NCBI GenBank assembly: GCA_026027325.1
Contig: JAMSLZ010000002.1
Location: forward strand, 1,550,001-1,614,000
Length of the DNA stretch: 64,000 nucleotides
Source of the DNA: Actinomucor elegans
Lineage: Eukaryota > Mucoromycota > Mucoromycetes > Mucorales > Mucoraceae
Direction of reading: 5' to 3'
Shown here: positions 1-12,069 of the stretch, one piece after another
How positions within the stretch are numbered: position 1 is the first letter of the stretch
Layout: every line of letters starts with the position of its first letter
Notes under the pieces: generated by a model
What the model saw: only the letters and a program-made list of their open reading frames with translations
Database searches by the model: none
Told to the model about the DNA's origin: nothing
Made by a program: the position numbers and the translations under genes

Positions 1-3000
1 TAGTTCCAAGTATTTTCTGACATGGGCAAAACAGGTGTAGGTTTATCGCACAACTTGCAATAACTCCACATGAGCAGTTTGTTCGACATGCCTGACAACG
101 GGCAAGGGAAAGGTTCTATCATGACATTAACACGTGCATTACCATGAGCATAGGAGCGATAATGCTGTAGCATGGGGTGGTCACACATAGAAGAGGAACA
201 AGCTTGACGAGCATCGTTACAAAAGTCCATTACGTATTGGCCCAAGGTTTTGTCTGATGGAAGCCTGTAAAAGCCAAACATACGGATCTCAGGGCCTTGA
301 CAAGGGAATGTAGTGACAGTACATACACTAGAATACAAAACTACAATGTTTTGATGATAGTATGGCGAAATAGTTTCAGGGTCTTCACCCATGAAAGCTT
401 CCCAAGCTCGCGAAAATTGACGGTTTTTGGCCTTTAAATCGTATTCTGCATCCAATATTGCGTTGTCTTCCAGATCCATGAGAGATTGTTTTTCAAAGGT
501 CGATCGTGTAGGTGAAGCTGAATTGGGAACCATATTGGTTTCTTTGGCATTGATCGTCGTAGCATTCGTCTTGATGGAAGAGCCCGAAACCGATTTACGG
601 CGCTTTTGTTGGTGAATGAATGCTAGCTTGTCTTCTGTATCTTTCAAAACCAATAAAAGATACGGCGGAGGAAATACTACAAACTGAGAAACAGAAAGTA
701 TCTTGTTTTGATACAAGCTCAATAATTCATTGATATAGTGGCTATTAACAGTTTGGCCATCCTCTTCATCGGGCTGAGACGTAGCTGTACTGACTATACT
801 TTCACCGCAATGCTTGTTGGCTTTATTATTAACCAAAGACGTATTGTGAATTAGTGGCGATCTGTTTCTTTCCAATGTATCAAGGTCCGATTCTGCAGCT
901 CCTCGACTTTTTGCAAATGAATCTAATAAAAGCGATGTTTCCAGCTTCAAGTTGTTTACCACAAACACCATAAAGTCAATCAAGCGCTTAATGGTGCGTA
1001 ATGTCTCCATTTTTTCACCTCTCAATACAATGGTTCCGCCTAATTCTGGAGCGCAATCATCAAATACCAAGAATGTCTTGCGGCGATTGGGGATCCATTC
1101 ATGCAAGATCGTGCGTATTTCGAAAGATCCACAGCGGCCAAATGAAAGGCCATGTTGTAGCTTATCTACTGAAGTCACAACACTTGCCTGTGTACATCTT
1201 GCGACGGCTTCAATCACACTATGTTTGACATTATGCACCACTGGAATATTGGCTTCTAGTAGAAACTCCAAGGCCAAACGAGAGACAGTCGACTTTACCA
1301 ACAGCAACGAAGGCTTTAGCGCTACAATGCGACCCACAAGCTTGCGAATATGCTCTCTTTCTTGTGAAATGACAGGTGCGATTGACAAAAGCTGATTTTC
1401 CATTTCCACACGGGAATAGTCTAACGAGAACGTGAGAATCAGAATTCTCGGGTGTGAAATGGTACGCACCATGCGCTTATGAGCCACGTTCTTGGTGCAT
1501 ACAACCCCTTTGACATAAAAACTATCGGAAGGTACACCACCAGGAATTTTTTTGATTTTGACATAATGCCGAACGTCCATATCATCACCAGCACGAATGT
1601 CAGGCTGGACATAATTGATCATTTTGAGTAGTAGTTGTAAAATGACGTCCTCCCATGCTTCTTTGGAGTGATTTGTTGGTGGCATGTCTTGCATGAGTTG
1701 TCTCAGTATCTTGCGAGCATGTGTACGGGCGCTTAGGCTGAGCTCCACAGTTTGTGGCGCTGTAATCGATGAGGAAGGACGACGTTGACGAGGAGGAAAA
1801 CGCAATCGGTTCATGGTGAGTGAATCGATAGGCTTATCGTCCATTAGAAACGGTGATGCTAAGGGATTTGGAGACCAGCTTTCATTAAAATCGTTATAAT
1901 TCGTCTTGGGAAGCCCAATGGTATTGATATGAATCTTGCCGTTTTTCAATGGTTTTTTCCTGGCACTGTTTGGTGTCTTCAAGGTACCACTACCAGAACT
2001 ACTGCTTCCTGTAAGACTGAGCCTTCTTGTAGAATTAAAAGAGGGACGACCAGAAACTGAAGAGGAGTAAGGTGGATTGTGTCCTCTTAATTCCTCGGTT
2101 CGCTTTAGTCGAAGCGTATGATCGTATGATTCATCATCACTACCAGTCATAGTATTTGGCAAAGTATGACTTGGACTTTGCAAGTTAGGCTCAGATCGAA
2201 GAAGTAAATGGTGACCTTTACTAAAAGGCTGTACATGTGATGATGTTACTGGGGGAGAAGACGTAGTTGTTGTGGGTACAGTAAATGTAGAGCCTTGTTG
2301 TTGTTGGTATCGATCAAGATACGGTAAATGATGATGGTGGTGCAACTGATCTTGAAACAACTCCACACCCGTTGGATTTGTACCTGGATATGGGCTCAAT
2401 TCGGATTCTGCTAGAACAGTACCACCACCACGATCCAACGAAAAGAGCAACTGTTGAGGCGTCTGAGAGTACCGTGTATCCTCTAATGGAGCAGAGGATG
2501 ATGTGTTTGATCGAGGTCTTGAAGCTGCTGAGGATTTGAGTAATGATGTACCTGCATCAAATAAACGTTTAAATCCTCCACTCGCTGTCGGGTCAGGTTG
2601 AGATACTCCAGTAGTAGTGATTGTGGGTATAACATTCCCTGGAGAATCTAGATTAGCTTCACTATCGTGATGTGCATTGGAAGAATGAGGCCTTTCAATG
2701 AAAGCAGGTAATTGAGGTGATCCAGCAGCTGCTATGTAAGGGTCTGAACTACGAATGGGGATCTCCAGTGCAAATGTAGTGGCATCATCATTACCGTATG
2801 TGCTTCGAGCTTGTTTGAGTGCTTTCGTAGGTATTTGCATTCGAGGTGCTGCTAAAGGTGCTTTTTGTGATGGTATAATTGGAGAAGAATAACTACTATC
2901 AGCTTGGTCTAATAAAAGGGGCGGTTGCTCTGCAGGAATATTGGAGGTGGATAATGCCGTTGAACTGGTATAATCATTTGCTGATTTGATGGATGATGCA

Positions 3001-4065
3001 TAGGTTGCAGCATTTGATAATGTGTCTTTAATAAGACGATATTGCTGCAACTGCTCCGCATAACAAAAGTTACAGACGCGAACTTGGCCTTTTTGCTTAA
3101 ATACCTTTCCAGGTATAACATGGGAAGCGCATCGTCCACAAAAGATTTGACCTGTAGACAATTAGGGATAGATCCAAAAAAAAAAGTAATAGAATGAGCT
3201 TACCGCAAGTACGGCAGTGATGCTTTCTTCTTAGTAATGTAAACGGTTTTCTGCACTTGTAGCACTCTTTACACTGCTCATCAGGCATCCAAAACTCTTT
3301 GTCGCTTTTATGTCCTCTTAACCGAGCTAATATTCGAGAAAGTGAATTCGAATTACTAATTGAAAAGTTGGTGACAATAGACTGAGTATCACTGTCAAAT
3401 GACCTTCTGTGATTTATAGGAGAACTTAATAGGTATTCGAGGGCATCTAGATCTTGCGATTTACGGTTACTATTATTAGTTGTAGGCACTGCAAATTGAA
3501 CTGTGTTTGTCGCGTGATGGGATGTTGTTTTCTCTTTAGGTTCATCTGATCTCTTCTGGTTTCCTACTGTTACTGTCGTAGTATTTGTAGCTGTGGTGGA
3601 AGTAGAAGGCCTTGGTACCACGGCTGAATTGGTATCTAGATGCACTGCTACCGGGAAATTATGTAAAGGTGATTCTTTATGGCCAGTAGACGAGGTAGTA
3701 GTCGAGGAAGAGGATGTAGTAGCCAGGTGTTTACTTAAGCTCGAATTTATACTTGTGGAATTTGGTAATTGAGATTGTTGATCTGCATTAGAAGGGATCG
3801 ATGAAAGCGATGTACGTTCTTTTTGGCCGAGATTACTACTTTCTCGCGTAGTATCGCATACATTCGGTCCAGAAACAGCACTCAAGACTTTGTCGAATAG
3901 TTTCGATAACACACCTTCCTCGTTCAAAGTATCATCGGGAAGTTGAAAGTTAAAGCTAGTGAGACTAGACTTGCGCTGCTTGTCCATAGTGTATTTCTCG
4001 AGAAAAAAGGCATATAAGAAAAACAATTGGCTTTTGTTCGAGATATAGTCGTTTGATGCAGTCAC
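1..4065 (-). CDS. FAB1: Fab1/PIKfyve-type phosphatidylinositol-3-phosphate 5-kinase, 5' part (kinase domain beyond window edge)
   Basis: The enzyme makes PtdIns(3,5)P2 on endosome and vacuole membranes. Two exons are visible: exon 1 ends at 3204, a 52-nt GT-AG intron covers 3152-3203, and exon 2 runs from 3151 off the left edge with no stop. The likely start is the ATG at 3987 (protein begins MDKQRKSS); an in-frame ATG at 4065 would add 26 residues. A FYVE zinc finger lies near residues 237-295 (WMPD, RRKHHCR and RVCNFC motifs), and the intron interrupts it just after CRTCG. A long Ser/Thr/Gln-rich linker follows. Then comes a TCP-1/CCT-like region near residues 770-1000, with an [15 protein letters not shown] segment. 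A Cys-rich region at the left edge contains [20 protein letters not shown], typical of Fab1. About 1310 residues are present. The lipid kinase domain should lie upstream of base 1 in window coordinates. Confidence 0.93.
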
Positions 4066-4512
4066 TTTTTTTTAATAGATGATTACTGAGGGTCTAAGAT
4101 ATCAAACAATAGCGTTTCAGGTTAAAGCCAAATAATGACGCGGTCATTCGTATTGATCATTGATTTGACAGCCTGTTCACAAAACGTCTCGATTTAGTTG
4201 CTGTGTACGCCCGAGTATTCTGTATGCATATCATGAACTATATGCACCTCTGCGCGCGTATAACTAAAACATCTAGCCCCTTTATTACAATAAGTTTAAT
4301 ATAAGAATAGTGCGTTAATTGCCAATCGATGATAATAAGCTCCAATATATGCTATTCTGTTTCACGAAGAACCGATCATAAAGGGAAAGGAATGAGGCTT
4401 TGTTGATTTAATTATCATAAATTGGGCTGATTTTCGTTTTGTTTTTTTGCTATTTATTTGGATTCTCGACAGGTAGCTTCTTGGACTCTTTGTTTCTTCT
4501 TTATAAAAAAAA
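4066..4512. promoter_or_regulatory. Divergent intergenic region between the Fab1 gene and the small CaaX-box gene
   Basis: About 450 bp of AT-rich DNA between two head-to-head genes. It should hold both promoters. The right end is T-rich (around 4435-4500), as upstream of many genes here. No specific operator was recognised. Confidence 0.5.
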
Positions 4513-5226
4513 ATGAGCAGATTCAGTACTCTTTGTAACCGTTTCTCTAATAAAAAGTGTCATGCTACAGACTATTATGACCAAGATTTTCTAGTCGACT
4601 ATGAAGAACCTCGTAAAAGAAAGCTATCCAAGGAATTACTGGCTAAACAACTGGAAAAGTGCAAAAGGAAAATTGGTGATATCAAAAGGAATAGTAGCTC
4701 ATCATCGCTGGTAGTTGAAAACCCTCATTTCAACTATAAGCTGGATTACACGGAAAAGGGCACCATCAAGCGGCCAACACATTATATTGAATCTATTGGC
4801 GAAACGTATTCTATCCCTATAACTATGGATGTTATACGCTCCATCGTCCTGAAACAACATTGCCGTATAAATAAACAAGAAGAAATAGATTGGTTTGAAG
4901 ACGGGCTCAAATGGTTATCACAGCAACACTATCAAAACACTAGTGTCAGTAATAAATACACATACTATATTGAAGAAGAGAAGAACTATTCCGATGGTGG
5001 CTGGAATGAAAAAAAGAAATATACTTACCATGAAGAACTAGAAGACCTGGAAAGATCCTGTGAAGCTTACTTTGGTATCCCACTGGGCTTGTGCGAAGAT
5101 CACTGGGCTGCTGAATACTTGATGAATCAAGCATCAAAAGGAAAGCTCTTACGAAGAGTTGCTTTAAAGAACTCCATTCACAAATTCAAGTTTAATGTCA
5201 AGAAACTCTTCTGTTGTGGGTTATAA
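4513..5226 (+). CDS. Unrecognised 237-aa basic protein with C-terminal CaaX-like box (CCGL)
   Basis: Single-exon gene encoding 237 residues; I do not recognise the family. The start follows an A-rich stretch right after a T-rich leader, and no upstream in-frame ATG looks better. Residues 35-62 are Lys/Arg-rich, followed by a Ser run. The middle contains an acidic/aromatic stretch (EEEKNYSDGGWNEKKK). The C terminus is basic, then FCCGL: the last four residues fit a CaaX box with X = Leu, which in known proteins favours geranylgeranylation, and the neighbouring Cys could be palmitoylated. A polybasic stretch next to such a box is the usual membrane anchor of Rho-type proteins, but there is no GTPase motif. 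Membrane attachment is inference. AATAAA-like signals lie just after the stop. Confidence 0.75.
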   Translation: MSRFSTLCNRFSNKKCHATDYYDQDFLVDYEEPRKRKLSKELLAKQLEKCKRKIGDIKRNSSSSSLVVENPHFNYKLDYTEKGTIKRPTHYIESIGETYSIPITMDVIRSIVLKQHCRINKQEEIDWFEDGLKWLSQQHYQNTSVSNKYTYYIEEEKNYSDGGWNEKKKYTYHEELEDLERSCEAYFGIPLGLCEDHWAAEYLMNQASKGKLLRRVALKNSIHKFKFNVKKLFCCGL

Positions 5227-5636
5227 ACCAATAGAAATAAATAAAAAGTCCTTTGTATATAATAAAAAAAAAGCATATCAATGCTAATAGTTAGTAATCT
5301 CTTCTTACGCCTCATGGTACGACGACGATCCTTTTGTCCAACGTATAATCCAAAAATAAGGTAATTTCACGTATTGACAGCCTGGACCAAGTGTCCACTA
5401 TCATCTTTTTAGTTCTATTGCATTCGCAGAGCCTCAGCCCTCTTTGAGAAAAAAAGGAATCACATTTTCGCTTAAAGTGCGTGTGCTTCCCCGTGTCGCT
5501 TTTGCAGGAACCCGAGGCGAATCGAATCCGAAACTTTCAATGTCACCCAGTTACAGTGCTCACAACGCCAAAAGGGGTCAGGTTCAAAGAACGTAAAGCG
5601 GAGGAGTAGAGTTTGAATGGGCGGCTTTTCAGGTTT

Positions 5637-5675
<39 letters not shown>

Positions 5676-7256
5676 GCTAAAGGGCGGTTACCATACTTTA
5701 TTCTAGTCTGATAATAATATATGTTGTGTGTTTAAATCTTGTCTATCATTCAGTGGTTCTGATGCACTTTAATGCAGTTTTATTGTTCTCTCACCTTTGT
5801 TGATTGATTCTTCCTATGAGATAAAGTGTTGGTATTTCTTTATAAACTAACCTTAATAAAATTTATCTTTGGTGCATATAAAAGTTACTTTTGAATCAAC
5901 ATGTCTCTGTGATAATTGTAATATTTTATTATAATAATATAATATGTTAACTTGCTTGCTTATCTGCTCTTCTAGTGACTCTCCAGTAAGTATAGTACGT
6001 TTTGCCCAATTTAGTTCTTTTGTTGTGCCGCAAAATGTTTTATGCTCTTGAATAAATCAATCTCTATGCTCCTTTTCCAGCTGTTGAAGCTATTTAGTCT
6101 GATCGGATCGTATCTCATGATTTGATATTATCGCCTCTATCGTAAATATAGGAATTATGGATATCATTTATTTTACAGAGTCGCCCGATACCACTCTCTT
6201 GGAAACTCGTTCAATGGCTCTGCTCGAGTAAACAGGGTATATATTGTAAAAAAGTGAAAATTTGAAAAACTGCATACTCATAATTTTTTTTTTCTCTCTG
6301 ATATTGGATATTATTTTATCATTTCTAGACTCCCCACCCAATTCCAGTTGAATGCCGCCTTTAATAAATAATATATGCCCAAATAAAGCATCGCATTAAT
6401 TAGAATCTTTTATGGCCGACTATTTTATTATAGTATTGGTTAGTAAACTTGTGTATTATTAAATGAATTAATTTAAGAAGGATCAATTATCATCTTCTGA
6501 TATCTATAGCTATTATTGGAGTGTTTCATAAGTTAGGCGTCTACGGAACGCAAAATAATGGCCTCCGTTGCAGTAGACGAGACAAGGATACAAGTATAGC
6601 GGTATGTCCAGGTTCATTGAAAGATAGTGGCTACCATTATATGTATGAGATAGTAGTTCACTAGGCTCTGGGTCGTTATTTGGTCAACAAATTAATAGGC
6701 CTACACAGATCTATATATTTCTCAACTGGTTCTAATATTGCATTTGAGTATGCAGTAGATCGTCCTCTGAATGATCTATCTGATGTATAAGGACTTCTAC
6801 TTGGTTGTAATATGAGAAACAAATCAAGTTATGAATGATTAATCGTAATATACGCACGTTTCATACAGGATAGACAAACATATTGTTCCAAGTATTTTTA
6901 TCATGTCACTCTTTTTGTTTTCCGCTGTTGTTACTTGAAGGATAAATGCATCACTTGATATAGCATACCACTCCCTCCAAATTCTATACCCAACTCAAAT
7001 TTTGGATATATTATCCTTATTAAAACCATACCAGACCAACCAAATTTCAGTATCAACCAATATCAGATGAACAGTATATGGTTACCGGCATCTAGATCAA
7101 TCGGATCCATCATGCAACTCAAAATTTGATTCAATATAACTTTCAGCACATACTTTATAAACAACCAATATGCCCAAGTATAATGTTATGCGTTTGTTTT
7201 TGGTCTTTGTCAGATTTATTATAAGACTTTTCTATACAATTTTTTTTTTATACACA
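5227..7256. other. AT-rich intergenic region with a 35-nt poly(A) run and decayed repeat sequence
   Basis: Two kilobases without a supportable gene. A run of 35 A covers 5638-5672. A diverged piece resembling the dispersed AGATCTCTCG repeat family may lie near 6710-6770, but is too degraded to be firm. No tRNA, long ORF or intact transposon was seen. Confidence 0.5.
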
Positions 7257-8271
7257 CTAATGCTTGCTGGCTGAATGTTGTTTTCTAAGCAATTTCTTTT
7301 CCTTTTCTCTTTGATCAAGCAATTGTTTTCTTCTATGCAATCCATCTCTAGCAGCAGTTGATAACACTTTAGCAACCAATTCCACACCTCGGATCGAATC
7401 ATCATTAGCGGGAATAGGATATGACACAAGACGAGGATCGTAATCTGTATCTGTAATGGCGATGATGGGGATATTGTTCAATTGAGCCTCCGAGATGGCA
7501 ATTTTATGTTCAAGAGGGTTCAAAAGCACAATCAAATCAGGCTTGTAAGTCTTTGGTGGACGTCCAGGATCCTCTGGATCAGGTGCTGCGTGACGGCCCA
7601 ATACTTGATGTCTGTTTGTCAAAGTACCAGGAATCCATTTGGAAGACACATGGAAACCATCACAATAACGAGCGGCTTCAATAGTCAAATCTTGGAAACC
7701 AGGACGCGTACCGACAAATAAAATAGAACCACCACGAAGAGCAACTTCACGAGCAACGTTACAAGCTCTTCTCAAATAGACCAGGGTATGTTCCAAGTTG
7801 ATAATACTGATGCCTTCACGAGTACCAAAAATGAAAGGAAGTGTAGCAGGCTCCCATAAGCTGGTTGAATGACCCAAGTGGAGACCAGCAGCCATAAGCT
7901 TGGCGATAGACAAGTTGTAAGGTGTAATAGGCTCGACAGCTGAAGCGACTGATTGGCGAATAGGCTTCTTTAAAGGTGTGTTGGTGGGTGGAACTGCAAA
8001 ACGAGATCGGGAAAAAATAAGTTAGGATCTATTCGTTTTATTGAACTAGGTATGTTATCGTTTTTACCAAGAGATTCAGGAGTGACTTGATCAGTGGTTG
8101 AAGGTACTGATTGTCTCAAAGCATTGACAGTTGAGAAAGGTCTAATGCAGTCTATAATGGGAATCCAGGGTTAGAAATCAGCTCAATCCTCAGTAAATTT
8201 AGTGTCCTACTTGAACGAACGGCAATGCCTCTTGTGGAAGCAACTGCCTTGTATAAAGCACGAGAAGCCAT
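7257..8271 (-). CDS. Mitochondrial small-subunit ribosomal protein uS2m (S2; yeast Mrp4 type)
   Basis: Structural protein of the mitochondrial small ribosomal subunit. Three exons: 8211-8271, 8068-8151 and 7257-7993, with introns of 59 nt (8152-8210) and 74 nt (7994-8067), predict 293 residues. The start at 8271 gives an Arg/Ser-rich, acid-free N terminus (MASRALYKAVASTRGIAVRS) that looks like a mitochondrial presequence. The body matches bacterial-type uS2: LHLGHSTSLWEP, FGTREGISIINLEHTL, ILFVGTRPGFQ, KWIPGTLTN, LIVLLNP and IPIIAITDTDYDP. The usual cytosolic eukaryotic uS2 (Rps0) features are absent. The C terminus is Lys-rich, common in the organellar version. Exon phases agree throughout. 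Confidence 0.93.
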
Positions 8272-10216
8272 TATGAGAATGAGTGTACTAACAAAAAAAA
8301 AGCTTCCAGCTTTACACAAGAAAAAATCTACCTAGGGGTCCCCACCTTTCAAGGTTGTGGTGCATGCAGTCCTTTCTTTTTTTTTTTTTTTACTACCGAA
8401 ATTCCCGGACTGTGACGCTGATCTTCAATCCGGCCACTTCTATTTACCGCACTTTCTTCTATCTAGCAGCGGATGCGAATAATGCATTTTAATTGGATTG
8501 CGGATAGAGGAGATAGAATATCCGATGAAATTCTTAAACACTATTGGCCAACCAAGTTCTTGTCAAGTTGTCATATTGTATATACAATTTCAATGGTAAA
8601 AGACATTTTGGTGGTATGATTCTTATACAATTTTGTTTATTACTACACAAAATAAGAATTCAAATTTTTTTTTGTGTTTTTTTTTTGTTTTTTTGTAGTA
8701 AATGTAACACGTAATTAATTGCTCTAAACAAAGCAGAGTATAATTCAACGACTTTTCAAAGGCAATTCCAGAGTTTTTAAAGGAAACACTAGAACATAAC
8801 CATTGTACTGTTCGGTAAGTGAACAAGCTTATAAACTCTAATATAAAACTTTTTTTTTTTTTTTTGCGTATCAGCTCTTAGTTCTGTTCAACGAACTACA
8901 AACTTGAATTTGATGGTAGTCAGATTACTGTTACTCGTTAAGAACGTCATACGAATCAATTGTATCTTTATACACCTTCCCCCCCCCTTCTCTGATATGG
9001 TAAATATTAACGTTCAAAGTCCATATATTCGGTATAACACCAAAGTATAATTGAAAGGACAAATAAAAGGGCTATAAATGTCGCCTGCGCCTTCAATTAA
9101 GATCGTTACAGAGCTTTTAAAGATGTGTGGTACCAACCATGTGCTTCATGCTTGTATTTGAATATACCTTTTATCTAAATACAATCACCATGCATAACTC
9201 TAACATGTCTAACCTTCACTGATTACTTTTACTGTTATTAGCAAGCGTCACCGAAATTAAAGTTGGTACTGTATCACGGACACTACTTTAAAAAAAAAAA
9301 AGCTTCGATATATGCTTCTTAACATGATATCAATGTAAAGAAATAACTCAAACGCATTTTTTTCCCTTTGATCAGACCGGAGAGCAATTAAAAAAAAACT
9401 GGAGAAACACAGAGTGAATTCAACATTAGGTTTCACCATAACTGACGAATGAAAAATCCTATATAATTGATTTCTTTTGTTTCTGTGGTGTAGTTTTACA
9501 ATTCCCGAGAGTTATATAGATAAGTATGGTGTAACGTATTGAATCAGAGCGCTAAGATCATATATATATATAAAAGCTAGGGAAAAAGATAACAAAAAAT
9601 CATATTTATACTGACCAGCAGACTCTTTTTGGTTAGTTTTAGCAGTAAAAAAAAAAAGGTTTGGGAAACTGTGCATATAAAAGATTGCAGACTATATGAT
9701 CTGGGGTGACAAATCTGTATCATTCTCGATTTTCAATCAAATTCTATCAAGACAAACTAGAACCATAATATACATGGTATTTGCAATATATCACCTTAAC
9801 GACGATAATGCGGGAGAATAGCTCCTATTATTCTATTCAATCAGCAATAGATAACAGTATCTCTTTGAACCAGATAGATACCGTTTGTCCATGGCGTTTC
9901 TTTTCTTCAAAAATTCACGGAGGCACTCGTATCAAAAGAATTCGGTAACACAGTAGCCGAATAGAAGCTGTTACTCACCATCTCGAAATCTCACTTTTGG
10001 ATAAGATCGGAGTTGAACCCTTTGTAACCAATGTTTCCTCACACTCCAAATCCTAAATCGAAAAAGAAAATTTAGGTGACCATACAAGTGAATCGAGTAT
10101 AAATTCTAAGCTATTACTTGATGTATCAGGATTAAGGGCCGGGTTCTTTTTTCTCTATTTCACTTTCTCTTTTTCTTTTCTTTGTAGCTTCCCTTCTTTA
10201 TATATATATAATTATT
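8272..10216. other. AT-rich intergenic region; contains the purine permease promoter
   Basis: No gene supported. Several T or A runs of 10-20 nt occur, and a run of C near 8980. GATAAG hexamers at about 9529-9534 and 10000-10005 could bind GATA-type nitrogen regulators, but such hexamers are common by chance in AT-rich DNA. The last 80 bp before 10217 are strongly pyrimidine-rich (about 10145-10200), which suits the leader of a well-expressed fungal gene. Confidence 0.45.
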
Positions 10217-12069
10217 ATGGGTTGGGTAGATAGAGTCAATGATACTGTCGCTCGCTCCCGCGTTGGCAAGTTCTTTCAGTTAGAGAACTCTGGTGCCAAA
10301 CGTGAAAGAAGAGGAACCAAGTTCGTAACCGAGATTCGAGCTGGTTTGACTACCTTCTTTGCAATGGTAAAAATAAAAAAAACAAGCCTTGATGCACACT
10401 TATCAAATAACCACCTAACATCATTCATTCGTAACAGGCTTATATTATTTCAGTCAATGCTGCCATTATCTCTGACAGTGGTGGAAACTGTGTTTGTCCT
10501 GGCACTGAAGCTGATCCTGTCTGTGATGTGGATCCTGAATACATGGCTTGTCTTTACAAACTTAAGCTGGATATGATTATGAGTACAGCTATCATTTCCA
10601 TGATTGCTAGTATCATGATTGGTGTTTTAGCCAATTTACCCATTGGTATGGCTCCTGGTATGGGTCTTAATGCTTATTTCACATACACTGTAGTCGGTTA
10701 CCATGGCACCGGCAAGGTCAGTTATGAAACTGCATTAGCCGCAGTCTTTATTGAAGGTCTTATTTTTGTTGCCTTGTCTCTCTTTGGTATCCGTCAATGG
10801 CTCGCTCGTATCATCCCTATGAGTATTAAGATTGGTATGGGTTGTGGTATTGGTCTTTATCTTTGCTTCATTGGTCTTCAGACGTCTGCTGGTATCGGAC
10901 TCGTAAGCCTTGATCCTGCCACACTTGTTTCGCTTGGTGGTTGTCCTGCAGAGGCCATTGGCGAAGATGGCGTCTGCCAGTGGGGCCATATGACTAACGG
11001 TACTACTTACATGGGTATTCTCGGCCTTATGATTATGGGTGTCTTGTTATTATACCGTATCCGTGGTGCCATCTTGATTTCTATCATCTTCATTGCCATT
11101 ACTTCATGGCCTCGTAATAATGCTGTCACCTATTTCCCTTATACTCCTCAAGGTGATCTTATGTTTGATTATTTCAAGAAGGTTGTTTCTATGCATGATA
11201 TGAGCGGAGTACTTGGCAAATTCAACTTTGATTTGCAAGGCAAGGATATCTGGATTGCTTTGATCACTTTCCTTTACGTTGATATCTTGGATACCACTGG
11301 TACCATGTATTCTATGGCCAACTATGGTGGCTTCACTGATAAGGCTGGTGATTTCGAACACTCTACTCTTGCTTTCTTCACTGATGCTGTTTCTATCTCC
11401 ATTGGTGCCTGTTTTGGCAGCTCTCCCTGTACGGCTTTTGTTGAATCTGGTGCTGGTATTGCTGAAGGTGGACGTACTGGTATTACTGCCATCGCTGTTG
11501 GTTTAGGTTTCTTTGTCAGTATCTTCTTTTCGCCTATTTTTGCCAGTTTCCCTCCATGGTCTACTGGTCCTGCTTTGATCGTTGTCGGCTCTATGATGTT
11601 GTCCGGTGTTCGTAACATCAACTGGGATTATCCTGGAGATGCTATTCCTGCTTTTATCACTCTGACTGTCATGCCTTTAACCTATTCCATTGCCTATGGT
11701 GTCATTGGTGGCATCTTCTCATACATTATCATCAACGGTTTTGTTTACGTTGTCGACAAGCTCTCGCGCGGATACATTCGTCCTGATTACTCTCAACGTG
11801 AAGATTGGTGGACTGCTGCCCTGAGTCGTCCTCTCTTGCCTACTTGGATGCGTTTCCTTTATGCCAAGGCTAGAGGTCGACCTTTTGATTGGAATGAAAA
11901 TGAATATGAATTCGAAGATGAAGAGCCTCAACCAGTTGTTGTTGATGATGAATACCATGAAAAGAGAAATATTTCTCAAGAGCATATTATAGATAACATC
12001 AGTATCCATCATAGCTTACATGAAGCTACCACCATTAACAGCAAAGTGTATAGCGAAAAGTTCCGCTAA
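10217..12069 (+). CDS. AzgA-family purine (adenine/guanine/hypoxanthine) permease
   Basis: Plasma-membrane transporter of the NCS2/AzgA group, known in fungi as a proton symporter for adenine, guanine and hypoxanthine. Two exons, 10217-10366 and 10438-12069, flank a 71-nt GT-AG intron; 593 residues. The splice joins TTFFAM to AYIISVNA, a conserved first membrane segment. Family motifs are clear: APGMGLNAYFTY near residue 122, DILDTTGTM, and FGSSPCTAFVESGAGI followed by EGGRTG near residues 376-396. About a dozen hydrophobic membrane segments alternate with short loops. The N terminus (MGWVDRVNDTVARS..GKFFQLE) is typical of fungal AzgA. The C-terminal tail is acidic and cytosolic. Length agrees with the family (about 580 aa). 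Substrate is inferred from family, not shown. Confidence 0.95.

Noticed and set aside
9500..10010. GATAAG hexamers upstream of the permease as proven nitrogen-control sites.
   Set aside because: Too short and too likely by chance in AT-rich DNA; kept only as a remark in the intergenic entry.
10735..12012. Several antisense open frames within the purine permease exon.
   Set aside because: Shadows of a strongly biased coding strand; they lack start context, domains and introns.
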